Notes: generated from the sequence alone by a model not told the origin. Shown: positions 34,901 through 46,094, counted from the stretch's first letter. The stretch: 52,846 nt of DNA from Zygnema cylindricum (GCA_037447655.1 JBBHKE010000167.1:180745-233590); one strand, 5' to 3'. Numbers and translations are program-made.

Positions 34901-37826
34901 CAGTTTTGTATTCATGCACAAAGTTAGTTTTCCCGTTCCGTTTCCCATTAAAAGGAGATGAGAATCCCGTAGACACACCAAAAACAATCCAAAGAAGTCA
35001 AAACCAAAAAGTACATAAACTTGGGAAGTCAGTAAAAACAAAAAAAGTCAAAGGCAGTTGACCTCTCGGGGTTTTCCCCTTGCCCTCACCCTCGACCTCA
35101 GCCTCGCCCCTCTCCCTCTAGCTCTCCCTCTCCCTCTCCCTCTCCCTCTCCCTCCCCCTCCCTCTCCCCCCCCCCCCCTCTCTCACCACTGCAAAAGTTT
35201 TGTGACCGAGGTCACGGGGATAGTCCACATCGGCGGGAGGAAAGCTGGAGAAGAGAAGATGAGCTCTGTTGGGAGAGGGAGAGAGCTCTATGATGGCCAT
35301 TTGGGAGAAGGAGTTATTTGCGGATCCTATGACCAGTTGGCCCTCCACCAGAACATGAAGAGCCGTCACGTAGATTTTTCCTAAGGCGACATCGTCTTTG
35401 AAACTGGGAGTAGGAAAGGGAGAGGGAAGGAGGGGGAGGGAGGGGGGGGAGGGGTGGGAGGGGGAGAGAGGGGGAGGGAGAGGGACTATAGAGTGAATAG
35501 AAATTCACTAGAAAGTAATCGAGCAGCATAAAAATAAAGAACAAAAGATCAAAAGAAAAGGTGAAAAAAAATAGCAAATGTGACAAAGATGTTATTCCTG
35601 TTCATCCAATTTGTTACAAATGTCACACAATAGAAACACAATTTGGAAGCAAACGGATAGTCCTAAGAAAAACAAAAAACAAAAAAAAAGAGTTCGTTAA
35701 AGCCACACCTGAGGTAGCCTTTGATCGTAAGCAAACCAACAGAAATTTTTGGGACATCAAGCAAAACCGCCACGCCACATGGAATAGTGACATTAACTCC
35801 AATGGCCTCTCCAATTCCCGGAATCGCACCTCCTTTCCATGTTGCATTATCACTCCAAAGTTGAAATGCTGAAGACATTGGCGAATATGACAGATTATCA
35901 ACATTTAACACCAGGTGGGAAACTTTTGAGGTTGGCTATCGAACTTTGGACACTAGGTATTGGACATTGAGGACATTGGACATTCATTCAACATCGGGCT
36001 CCAAAGGCTGGACATTGGACATTGGACATGAGACATCGGACATGGGACATTGGACGTTGGACATTGGAAATTGGAAATCACAAATTGGACATTGGACATT
36101 AGACATTGAAAATTGGACACATTGGACATTGGACATTGGACATCGAACATTGGAAATTGGAAATCACAAATTGGACATTGGACATTGGACATTAGACATC
36201 GGACATTGGACATTGGACATTGGAAATTGGTAATTGGAAATTGGACACGTATGATATCGGAAATTGGATATGGGACATCGGACACATTAGACTGACATTT
36301 GAAATTAAGTACATGCAAATACCGACAAACATTCTGAAAATTTGACATTATATGTGTTATTGCTCAACGCTTATGCTCTTTGAAACAAAAAAAAATACAA
36401 ATAGATAAAAAACTAAGACTTCAAAGAAGCTTACTAAGAGAAAAAACATATAGGTGGATAACAAAGCAGTCAAAATAATTAATCATTGGAAGGAGGAAAT
36501 AATTTGGTTGAAATTGAAAGCTAAAAAAAAAAAAAAACTACTCATTCAAGCTATTGTTAACCAAATAAACGAAACTCCAAAAAAAAATTACTGTGAAAAA
36601 AAAAAAAGACAAAAAAAAGATCCTCCGAATTTTTTGTAAAATGGTTTTATTTTCATAAAGAAAATCGATAACTAATTAAAAAAAAACGCGTGAGTCAAAA
36701 TCTTATTTGTTCTCAGTTTTAAACTGTGGGAATTTTCTGCTAAGAAAATCACAACTCAAAAAAGTAAAAAAAAAAAAAAACTGTTGCAAGATTTCCCCAA
36801 AAAAAGTTATAATCCGCCCTCCAAAACCACAAAATCCTGATTTTGTTCCTTGTCCAACCAAAATTCTTCATTTTCTATTCCTCCCTTTTTTTCGGCCCTC
36901 TAAACCCAAAATAGTGTTACTAATACCCAATTGTTTTTCTTCTTAACTCTATTATTTTTTCGCGGTGTAAAATCGTCCACGTCATTCGGACCGGAAAATT
37001 AAAAAATTGAAAAATTGAAAAACAAAAAAAAACAAAAAAAAGTGAAAATTATTGACACACAATTAATCCTCCTACAGTCCACACTAATTCTTTCTCAGCA
37101 CTCATTATGGTGCAAGGTGTGGTTCACACTATTCCAAATGCTGACGTCATCAACAGATTTCACCAAAAGATCAGTCTCTCCAATGGTTGTGCGACCCTAG
37201 ATTCGATATTTGGCGGACATAATTTAGTGTGTACAACCAATTTTGAACCGTATTTTAAAGCCGTATTTTACTGCTTTTCGTGCGGAAAATTAATACCGTT
37301 TTCCATGTATGTGGACATACATATCATACATATCGTTTATAAAAAAAACACACATACGTATAATATAATATGTATAAACAGCAAACAGAAAAAACAAAAC
37401 AAAATTGAACTTTTCTTCCTTCCCTGACCGTACGATTTCTTACTTCGCTGTACAGCTGGATCCGTACAATTAGCGAAAAAGCGAGGAACTATAAAACCAC
37501 TGAGATGATATATTATATTATATTATATCATATTATACTATAAATATGCTGACGTGTGAAGCTCCATCGGTCATCCAAACAGGACAAAAAACGGCCCTCG
37601 TACGGAAGCAAATTGAAATCGGTACAACATAATTCGATGGATGGGGAAAAATTACGAAAAAAATAAAGTACGCACTTGGATTTTGTATGCGAGGACAGGG
37701 CGACTTGAAAATGTCGGTCGCCTTCTCAGGAGATCCGTGCACTTTCTGCAGAGGAATGTATTCGCATTTCAGAAGAAATAATAATAAGGGAAAGAGAAGG
37801 AATCCTGAAATTGTGTGTTCAGCCAT
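28986..37826 (-). CDS. Secreted G8-domain / right-handed parallel beta-helix protein (CEMIP/TMEM2/fibrocystin-L superfamily)
   Basis: Thirteen minus-strand exons join in phase: 37826-37676, 35868-35709, 35403-35187, 34886-34682, 34294-34112, 33571-33399, 32835-32691, 32354-32243, 31467-31299, 30981-30932, 30764-30558, 29705-29574, 29364-29253, giving 672 codons. The start is ATG 37826, followed by a signal peptide (SGFLLFPLLLFLLKC). The G8 domain spans roughly residues 50-250: LWSDNATWKGGAIPG, VNVTIPCGVAVLLD, VELHG, NWPVGSDIVIASTDYN. Beta-helix motifs follow: ERAEVILLSRNIVITG, LGRYSLHFHVIG, FEGNVAHSCKF, NTNSITISG. Relatives bind or degrade glycans such as hyaluronan; the substrate here is unknown. 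The 3' end is unsure: after GTAAAA at 29253 the frame either splices at gtaagt or reads on to a stop at 28986, which would give 760 residues. Introns hold many simple repeats. Confidence 0.85.
31500..31995. repeat. Decamer tandem repeat (AATTGAACTG-like) in a G8-gene intron
   Basis: Degenerate repeats of gaactgaatt/gaactaaatt units, with a longer duplicated block (about 60 bp: ttgagctatatcgaactgac and flanks, at about 31679 and 31742). It lies in the intron between exons 32354-32243 and 31467-31299. Confidence 0.85.
33000..33355. repeat. AAGATAAGACAAG tandem repeat in a G8-gene intron
   Basis: Degenerate runs of aagataagacaacaaagat / gacgagaaagataa units, mostly 10-15 bp, immediately downstream (in transcript sense) of the exon ending at 33399. 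The minus-strand Ser/Leu/Cys-rich ORFs here are translations of this repeat. Confidence 0.85.
33725..34035. repeat. Polypurine GGGAGA tract in a G8-gene intron
   Basis: About 310 bp of G/A only, dominated by gggaga, gagaggg and agggagg units, between exons 34294-34112 and 33571-33399. In the sense of the gene it is polypyrimidine. The 147-codon plus-strand frame across it is a low-complexity artefact. Confidence 0.9.
35095..35180. repeat. CT-rich tract next to a G8-gene donor site
   Basis: (CTCCCT)n followed by a run of C, directly downstream in transcript sense of the exon ending at 35187. Sense-strand sequence is polypurine with a long G run, which may have G-quadruplex potential. Confidence 0.85.
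35409..35485. repeat. GA-rich tract next to a G8-gene acceptor site
   Basis: GGGAGAGGGA-type purine tract just upstream (in transcript sense) of the exon starting at 35403. On the sense strand it forms an extended polypyrimidine tract before the acceptor cccag. Confidence 0.85.
35944..36260. repeat. ACATTGG heptamer tandem repeat in intron 1 of the G8 gene
   Basis: Around 40 degenerate copies of a 7-bp unit (acattgg, with variants acatcgg, aaattgg, acattag). A longer internal block (gaaattggaaatcacaaatt) is repeated at about 36065 and 36150. Seven-bp units cycle through all three frames, so the ORFs on both strands (WTLDIGH-like and CPMSNVQ-like) are artefacts. Confidence 0.9.
36261..37675. 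other. Remainder of intron 1 of the G8 gene
   Basis: A-rich sequence with many homopolymer runs (36380-37060), an isolated TACACCG-family-like right end near 36960 (ttcgcggtgta), and a short TATTATA tract at 37509-37535. No further exon is needed, because exon 1 (leftover A) and exon 2 (CA...) join in phase. Confidence 0.5.
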
Positions 37827-37828
37827 GG

Positions 37829-37864
<36 letters not shown>
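37827..37864 (-). repeat. (GA/CT)n microsatellite in the presumed 5' UTR of the G8 gene
   Basis: An almost perfect GA dinucleotide run lies immediately upstream of the initiator ATG (37826) in transcript sense, read there as CT. CT-rich tracts at this position are common in 5' leaders; a regulatory role is speculative. Confidence 0.7.
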
Positions 37865-37868
<4 letters not shown>

Positions 37869-38030
37869 GGGGCGGGAAATAGATCCTTTCGTGTTCAAAT
37901 TAGTTTTCTGTAGATGGTACGAGGCTTAAAATAACAAATATGCGTCCGTACGAATTGTATGACTTAGGCGAATGACGACAAATTCTTCTAGTGTTTTGTT
38001 TTTAGTTACGGAGGAAAATGACAAGTACAG

Positions 38031-38650
38031 TACACCGCGAATCGTAATTAGAGTAATGAAAAAACTAGAGTAAGAAAACCAAATAAAACAATTAGAGTAA
38101 TAAACTCTAATTTATGTGATAGAACTTTTTCATATAGGAAGTTTACTCTAATTTATTTAAGTACTCTATATTGGGTTATGTCGGCATTAAGTATCCGCGC
38201 TGAAATTAAAAGCACTAAATTACGTGGTCGTACAAAATCTGTCAGTCCGTATAGTTTTGACGTCATTATGACGCTAGTATTATTTGTCGCGCTGAATGTC
38301 AGTTAATGTTCACACTGACGACGATGCTGTCGACGGACGAGAGTTATGCGAACGGTTTTTTTTCGATGTGATTGATTTTTCGCTTAGTCCGATTTCACGT
38401 GTGAGCGCGATTGTATTAAATCATTATTTGTACTTTTTTACTATAAAAAGTACAGTTTTGCACGGTCGAACGTATTCCGTACTCCACACTATTTAAAAAA
38501 AACCTATATTACAATTCTGTTACGCTAATTAAACTTACCTAAATTAGAATAATGAAATAATTAGAATCATTTACTCTATTTGATGTCATAGAGTCGAAAT
38601 TTCGAGCGACCGAGTTAGAGTAATTTACTCTAATTACGATTCGCGGTGTA
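38031..38650. mobile_element. TACACCG-family MITE with perfect 27-bp terminal inverted repeats
   Basis: 620 bp, from tacaccgcgaatcgtaatta (and gagtaa) to its perfect inverse ending gcggtgta. This is the best preserved pair of ends in the window. The interior contains further copies of ttactctaattt motifs and no recognisable coding sequence. It lies upstream of the G8 gene start. Confidence 0.88.
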
Positions 38651-40243
38651 GCACAAAATGTACGGAAACTGACAAGGCACTGCCGCGCTGGGCCGCCTAG
38701 TCGATTGCAAGATCTCCAGAGGAGCTTTAAATACCGTACTGTACTGTACTGTATTGTATTGTACTTTTAAGTAAGGTTAAGTACAGTCATGGAAGGCATT
38801 GGACAACGAAAAATGTCCACAGATCTTTGCTGATCTTTACCGTACGATCAAAAGATTTGATGTTTTTGGGCGCAGAGGCTTGGATTCTCTGTATGTGACT
38901 TCTGAAATAAGAGTCCATTGGTCCGTACTTCCATAATCATTAGAATTTAACAAATTCTGATCGTTAAAACCATTCTTTAGCGGCCCGATGGTGTAGATGA
39001 CCGAGCGTGGGCCCCTTGGAATGTGGAGAACTGGAGATATTGCAGAAAAGATGGAAAAAAGCGAAAAAGAGTAAAAGACAAAATGCTCTAACGTAGGTGC
39101 ATCATCAGTTGCAAGAACGATAAAAGTTAGATCATCATTAAGGGTGGCCTTCCATTGGCGAAAAAGTGGGGTTTTTTACTGACGGTCGTATCGTTTCGTA
39201 CAAGTTCGTACAGAAATTGTTTTTTTCAAAGAAAAATCATTACAGGAAATGTCCAAGGTTGTAGGCGTAAAATCGGACCGTCGGATGCCAATACACTCTT
39301 TTTACAGGACGCCACGTCACCAACCCTACAGTTTGTTAAGACCGTGCACAGGGAAGACAGTTCTTAAATACAGAACTAGTAAAAATGGGCTACATGGAAA
39401 AGTAAAAAAATACACGATGAGCGCGCGCGTATTTGCGTACACGTCGCAAGGGCCACGTGCCTTACGCTAGGGTGGCTGCGAATCCACCGAAGTTATCCTG
39501 TCACGCTCCCACCATCAAAGTTTGCCGCCGCCTTTTTGTCGCTGCGTTTTGAAATTTTGGGTAGTACATTTAATGCCCTCTGTACAAGTCATTAATTACC
39601 TCGACTTGTACAGATATTTCCTCCGCTCGTACAGATATTGCGTTCAGACTTTGCGTTCTAAGATTATAACAAGATTTTAAGAATCTAAAATTAGCCTACG
39701 TGTCAGACTAATCCCATTTTTTGAGCGCACGTTCTTATGCGTGCGCGTCTGATTGAATTCATTTTTTGTGAAATTTTCACTTGAAAAGGTACATTTATGT
39801 ACGGTCTGACATTGACCGTACACCCCACAATTTAGAGCTTATTGTACTTTCATTTTTTACGCTATTTTGTAAGGTACCTTAATTAACGTCAAGGAAAAAT
39901 TAAAATCATGTATCCTATTTGAGGAAAGAATCAAAATTTTAAGAACCCAAATTAGTGACTTTGACACTAATAACGATTCGCGGTGTATTAGGGTTAAGAA
40001 ACAATTAGTGTAATCGCTATTAGGGTTAAGAAATAATTAGTGTTATTAACTCTATTTTGGGTTCAAGGGCCCTAACGCCAACAAAAATCAGCGCGCTAAT
40101 TTACACAACGTGTAGAGACATCCTAACAAACACAATGATCAATTCAATGTAATTTGTTCTGGCATGGAGTCAAAAGGCAAACCAATGCGACAAAACATAA
40201 TCGCGGCAATCATTTATGAGATGACGCGTTCCAACCATGACAG
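38651..40243. other. Non-coding region between MITEs
   Basis: No gene recognised. A TACACCG-family right end sits at about 39965-39987 (actaataacgattcgcggtgta); a possible left partner is near 39817 but is weak. The overlapping ORFs at 39155-39470 show no known domain. Confidence 0.4.
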
Positions 40244-40446
40244 TACACCTTGAATCGTTATTAGACTATATAAATTATTAGAGTAAAGAAAAACTTAGCG
40301 TCATTCATTCTAATATAGTGCCAGGAGACGCGGCAGATTATGGTCCACGTCCTTAAATAGTGTAATTTATTATATTTAAGGTATCAATGTCAAAATTTTG
40401 GGGTGCTAATATAGGGTACATAAGGCTAATAACGATTCAAGGTGTA
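40244..40446. mobile_element. TACACCG-family MITE A (first of three in tandem)
   Basis: 203 bp with a perfect 21-bp inverted repeat (tacaccttgaatcgttatta plus g, and its inverse). The core contains gagacgcggcagattatgg followed by tccacgtcctt, shared with elements at 8106 and 46831. The trinucleotide cag precedes it and also separates it from the next element. Confidence 0.88.
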
Positions 40447-40449
40447 CAG

Positions 40450-40999
40450 TACACCGTCAATCGCTATTAGAGTATATAAAGCCAATTCATGGCCCTTTAT
40501 TCAAAAAAAAAAACCGAAATACAATCCATAATTCTATTTTTACATTATTCTAATTAGGATTTTTTTTCAATTAGCTTTAATAATGGAAGTACACTGCGAT
40601 GGAAATAGTGTGACATACGGACAGGATATTTCCGTACGAAATGGTACTTTTTGAATTACAAAGGCATAAGAAGACACTTAACATTATTGCGCACACATGT
40701 GAATGTGCACTGGAAGAAAGAGATGCAAACTCGTCGACAAAAATCACGTTCTCATATGTTCGTCCGTCGACAGTGTGAACAGCGCGACGGCGAACAAATT
40801 GTCAGGTTTTGTTTGTATACACGTATTACTGTAGACATCGAAAGGGCGGGTATTTATTATTCGGGACAACCCAAATTACAGTTAGGGATTAATTAGTATA
40901 TACATTTTTTTTTTTTAAATAATTTCCGATTAGTGTTTATAACACTAATTTTTTTTTTACGATATTTATTCCTTTACTCTAATAGCGATTGACGGTGTA
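40450..40999. mobile_element. TACACCG-family MITE B (second of three in tandem)
   Basis: 550 bp, tacaccgtcaatcgctattagag to its inverse ending gacggtgta. The interior is closely similar along its whole length to element C, including a gene-like stretch (about 40590-40870) with frames that differ between the two copies. Confidence 0.9.
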
Positions 41000-41002
41000 C
41001 AG

Positions 41003-41559
41003 TACACCGCCAATCGCTATTAGAGTAAATAACGCTAATTTGGTGCCCTTTTTTCAAAAAAAAAAACCTAAAATACAATCCATAATTCAATTTTTTCCAG
41101 TATTCTAATGAGGGTTTTTTTCAATTAGCGTTAATAATGGAAGTACACTGCGATGGAAATAGTGTGGCGTACGGACAGGGTATCTCCGTACAAAATTGTA
41201 CTTTTTGAATTACAGAGGCATAAAATGACATTTAACATTATTGCGTACACATGTGAATGTGCACTGGAAGAGAGAGACGCAAACTCGTCGATAAAAAATC
41301 ACGTTCTCATATGTTCGTTTGTCCACCGTGTGAACAACGCGAGGGCGTACGAAATGTCAAATTTTGTACGGGTACACATATTACTGTGGATATCGAAAGA
41401 GCGGGTATTTATCATTCATGACAACCCAAATTACAGTTAAGGAATAATTAGTATTTATATTTTTTTTTTCAAAAAAAAAATAAATCCCAATTAGTGTTAA
41501 TAACACTAAATTTTTTTTACGCTATTTATTCCTTTACTCTAATAGCGATTGACGGTGTA
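41003..41559. mobile_element. TACACCG-family MITE C (third of three in tandem)
   Basis: 557 bp, tacaccgccaatcgctattagag to ctctaatagcgattgacggtgta. It contains a 95-codon ORF (41153-41440), but the same DNA in element B does not keep that frame, so coding is not supported. Confidence 0.9.
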
Positions 41560-41730
41560 GTTTAGTATTCGTTGCAAGCCCTCATCCACCGACATGGCTG
41601 CACCCACCGGTCGACGGTACCAGATGTCACGCACAAGTCCGTGAAGCTCGGGGGCCCATATGGGGATATTCGTACGGTACACATCAGTGGGAAATTTCCA
41701 TCGGAACATTTTTTGGCCGTCGTGTAGGCT

Positions 41731-42268
41731 TACACCGTGTATCGACACTAGCATTAAGAAATGATTACTGTAGTGCAAAAAAAACAATTAGAGTTATCAA
41801 CTTTTGTCTGGGTTCAAACTTCAAGGCCTTTCGCGAAGAAAAAATCAGCTCTAATTTATGCATAACTCTAATTTGGGTACATTTTCCCCAAAGTGTAGCC
41901 GACATAGCCTGCGTTCACATAGTCGACGTTTAAACATGTGAGAACAGATTCGCTTGATTTTACGCCGTCGTTTTTACTAGGAAACCAATTTGAGTGCACT
42001 TTTTCTTGTCGAAGCACTCACTTCGACACTTTTACTACGCAATTTTTGTACAACTATACAAAATAACGAGCAATTTTAGTACGGATTGACGCATTTTGTA
42101 CACAACATTTTTTAAGAATTGTCCAAATTAGGGTTATTGACACTAATTAAACAGTACCAATATTGACATAAAAAACCATTAGGTTAAATAAATATATTTT
42201 AGGTTAGAGGGTCAAAATTTGGAGGCGCCAAATCAACGTTATTAACACTAATAGCGATTCACGGTGTA
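41731..42268. mobile_element. TACACCG-family MITE D
   Basis: 538 bp, left end tacaccgtgtatcgacactagc, right end ctaatagcgattcacggtgta. GCT flanks it on both sides (41728-41730 and 42269-42271), which may be a 3-bp target duplication. The interior holds no recognised gene. Confidence 0.75.
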
Positions 42269-42489
42269 GCTTTAAAAAAGCAGACCATTTTTCGAATTTT
42301 CTTGTGAGGCGCTGAACTTTTAACTCCTTGACAACGCAACAGATATAAACATGTTCATGATTTAGCTTATGGTATGGGATCGGCACATCTAGGATACACG
42401 TACAAGACGCCCCCCACCTCCTTTTGTCCCTTATCTGTTCTAACCCTACATTCATTGGTCCTTAGCACCTCCTCTCTATGATTTCTCTT

Positions 42490-45160
42490 TTAGTCATAGT
42501 CTTACCATGTCGTGGGGGTGGTAGCGGGGGTCGAGAGACCATGGCTCGACGACGTTTCTTTCAGTTTGATTAAAGGGCCCTTCATGTCGAGCATGAGGAT
42601 CAAGTTCTTCGTGCTTCCCTCACACCACATGGTACATTTAGGCCTTCAGATATCCCATCCTCTTATCGACGTGTTATTCATTTGGGTCATGTTAGTGAGC
42701 TTTCCTGAGCAGTTTAGGCCCTCTAGCCATTAAATCTTACTCCTCCGTCTGTTGTGACTGTCGAGGTTACTCGAGCTCTTCATCCACTAACACCTAACCA
42801 TTCATCCCCCTGTATCCACACCTTCAAGCAGTCTCAGTGCTTTCTTCTATATCGCAGTGCTTTCATAAAAGCCCTTACTACTTCCACCCATCTTTCAACA
42901 CGCGGTCCATCGGGTATTGTTTATGAGTTATTTCGCGATGTTTTGCCCCGTAAATAGGGAGCCCCGGGTTTTATATGTTTTTTCGAGTGTATTCCCCTAT
43001 TGTCGGTCGCAATGTCCCATCACAGATAAATGATCTTCTCACAACGTCACGCCTTGTGACTATCACCAAACCCAATGGAGGGATCCGCCCTATTATAGTG
43101 GGAGAGGTATTATACCGACTAGTTGGCAATGCCATTTACAACTAGCTTCAACCCGCTTTCCATGATTCTTTTTCTCCTCATTAGAGTGGCTACTAACGGT
43201 GGTTGCGAGGTCGTGGTCCATGGGATTCGAGCCTTGTTGGATGTCCATCGGGATTGGTTAGTCTTTCAGATCGAAGTTTTCGTAATACATTCAATAAAAT
43301 GGATTGGAATGTCGTAAATTCGGAGCTTATGGCTGAACCTTCTCCGATTGTCTAGATATTTCCCTTTGTGAGGGTCTTTTATTTGGTGAGTAGCATCCTC
43401 TCCCTTTCCACTAAGGGTGATTTAGTCACGCTTTCCTCCACGTATGGCAATGGTCAAGGCGACATTCTTGAGGGCCTTTTGTTTCCCTTGCTCATTAACG
43501 CGCCCTCCACGCTTCCGCGACCCTTTCATTTCTTGCCTTTTTCCTCCTGTTGTGAACGATACACACATTATTTTCCTTTTAGACCAAGTTATACCGGCCT
43601 ATACCTTTTTGAAAGAGCGTTTGGCCGAACTTAAGCTTTATGTCTAAGCCTTTAAGTGTGTTGTTTGGTCTCCCCATTTTATTCCTCTTTCTTTCACCAC
43701 TCTTTCTATTTTTCAAACTCCTCCTCCAGCCGAAGGAATTCCGATGTTGGGTTGTACATTTGGTTTTAAATCCTTTCATGACCCAATTTGTTGATTCTCC
43801 TCTTTAGACAAGTTCGTCCCACATGGACAACCTTCCCAACCTTTTTGTTCCCTACGTGGCTTTTGCTCTTTTGACACGGTGTTTCCCCATGCCCCTCCTA
43901 CCTTTCTCGCACTTCCCTTTCCACCCTAAGGATTGTATCCTCCCTGCCTACCTTTGATGATCCCATTTTGGACATCCTTCTTTTGTTAGGTCGTGGGGCT
44001 TTTGATCGAGAATCTGGGCATATAGTCCGCCTTCAAGCCTCTCTTCCTGTCTTTGTTTGGATTTGATATCGACGCATGTGTTTGCTCCCGCTGACTATTC
44101 GGCAAGTTGGTGCCTTGTTGCTACCGCTCTTTTCTCCCGTTTTTTGGTTAAGAACACCCTTGTTCTTGCAATGGTTGCCCCTCTGTGTTGGACGGTGTGC
44201 TTGCCTTTCGACGGTCCATTTTGGATGCGTCATGTTCTCTTCCACCTTTTGTTGTCGCGGACATGCCGGTGCCTTCCACTATTGTTCGACATCAATTGCG
44301 TACGTCTAGGAATCCGTTTCAGATGAGGTTGTCGCCGCCATTAAGACGGGGCTTCTAGAGGGGCTTCCTTTCGATTCTTGGTGTGCACGTTTTCTCTCTT
44401 GTGGTGGGCTTGATTTCGGAGCTTGGCTATTGCGCCACTCCTATTTTATCCACACTCCGTTTCACGCCTGCTCAACTTCCCACGAACCTAAAGTTTCATC
44501 TTCGCCTCCATCATCCACCTTTGCTTGGCTTTGTTGCTAGCTCGTGTGGTCGTGTTCTTGAGCCCGACGGATCCATTTTCTTCGTTGCTCCGACGTGGGC
44601 GAGTTGATTCAGGCGCACGACATTGTTCGTGACACCATCGCCAGCTATCACTTCCGAGGGGGAAATTCCCATATTCTCGGGAAGTTTTCCATATTCTTCC
44701 TTCACATCAAATTGATATTGTAGGACTCGATGGTGCACGTCGTATATTTGGTGACGTTTTGGCGAACACTACCTCGGATAGAGTCGTCATCAAGCGGCTC
44801 GACATGTTGGCGTGGCCGCCCATGACGCGGCTAAGAAGATGGAGCGTGTTTATGGCCATCGCGATATTATGCATGGCTTTATTCTGATGGCAGTCGAGAT
44901 ATTTGGTTGTTTGGGTGTGGCTTTGGACGAGTTTCTCCGTGCTTGTGGTTGGCGCTCGTTCGGGCGTCAGGACCTGGGAGTCCTCCTGCTTTGGTGCTTA
45001 CTTCTTTTTATCGTCAACGTTTAATTGTGGCTTTACAACAAGTGCAAGCTTCTATCCTCCTTCGATCGTCTATTGCAGTTATTGATAGTCGGCTTGTTTT
45101 GAAACTCCACTCCACCGAGATTTGGGGACTGTCGCAATTGATTTTCGTAGATTTTTAGTT
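42490..45160 (+). mobile_element. Decayed LINE-type retrotransposon (reverse transcriptase), copy 2, longer than copy 1
   Basis: Broken frames give, in order: RGPSGIVYELFRDVLPRK (about 42900-42955), KPNGGIRPIIVGE (about 43070), NGGCEVVVHGIRALLD (about 43196), a catalytic box altered to NDTHI (about 43557, first Asp lost), and C-terminal AAHDAAKKMERVYGHR and GWRSFGRQD (44810-44980). The last segment ends SQLIFVDF plus stop at 45158. Frame changes are frequent, so it is inactive. DNA similarity to copy 1 is clear over 43100-44650. The 3' UTR may extend to about 45400. Confidence 0.82.
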
Positions 45161-46094
45161 ATGTTGGAGTTTGGTTGGTCATTTTGGTTTTAGCACTCTG
45201 TTTGGTCTTTCCTTTAGGTGGTTGTTGCTTCTTTGGGTGTCTTTGTTTTACCTTTCCTTTTTTTGTGCGCTTTGCTTTTGCCTCGCTTACCCTTTTTGTT
45301 TGCTTCCCTCCACATATTGTTTTTCATTTTTCTCATTGCTGTGCCATGGACTCAGATGCTCTGCCGTCGCGCTCTTTAAATCACTTGTTAAGACAAATCC
45401 ATAATTTTATCAAAGACCGTAAATGTAACAACAGTAGAAAAATAGGAACTGCTTTTAGTCTTCATGGTGATAATTTCCGACCCAAAACTGTCGATAGGTT
45501 ACTACATGAGAGACATTTGTCCTCGCATGGATGGTAAATTGTACTGTTTTAGGGTTAACCGTACATACAACTACTAAAGAACACAGTGCAAATTCTACAA
45601 TGTAACTTCAGCTAGTGGGTAGAATCTCACTACTGTAATTACGGTACAAATATAGGCACACCTACTGTCAAAACAAGGTCAACAAAATGGAAAGCAAATT
45701 GTACAAGAACAATTATCACTTCAGTTTTGAAAGGAGGACCTTCAAATCTTGCCACGAAAGAGTTTGTACTCAAGGTGGGATACAGAAATTGAAAAAAAAA
45801 ACAGTAGCAATCACAATAAACAAATTAAATTGCAAGAGCACGATACTTATCGTATTCTACACAGGCTTTACACCCGAACTATTGTAGCTTCAAAATGATG
45901 AAATGGATAGATTATAACAAAGTTTAATCGATCGACATGTCTTGTTCAGGTATCTCCAAAAACGACACTCCTCCCACTACGTCTTTACAAAGATTTGATT
46001 TTTATTTCAATATTATACTTATTTCCATCTTATACTTATTTTTATGTTTTATTTTGCAAATGTTTTATATGTTCTATATAAGTTTTTTGGCTTT
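45161..46094. other. Non-coding region between the LINE copy and the TXNDC17-like gene
   Basis: Nothing gene-like recognised. On the minus strand, AATAAA lies at about 46053-46048, some 40 bases beyond the thioredoxin stop codon, and is a candidate polyadenylation signal. Confidence 0.35.

Noticed and set aside
35946-36348. ORFs rich in WTLDIGH or CPMSNVQ on opposite strands
   Set aside because: Products of the 7-bp ACATTGG repeat, which reads open in several frames; they lie inside an intron of the G8 gene.
37015-37427. Plus-strand ORFs in intron 1 of the G8 gene
   Set aside because: No domain, A-rich context, and opposite strand to the host gene; insufficient evidence for a nested gene.
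39155-39470. Overlapping 70-73 codon ORFs in the inter-MITE region
   Set aside because: Two frames overlap on one strand with no recognisable motif; probably random open frames.
41153-41440. 95-codon ORF in MITE C as a real gene
   Set aside because: The homologous DNA in MITE B has a disrupted frame, so coding conservation is lacking.
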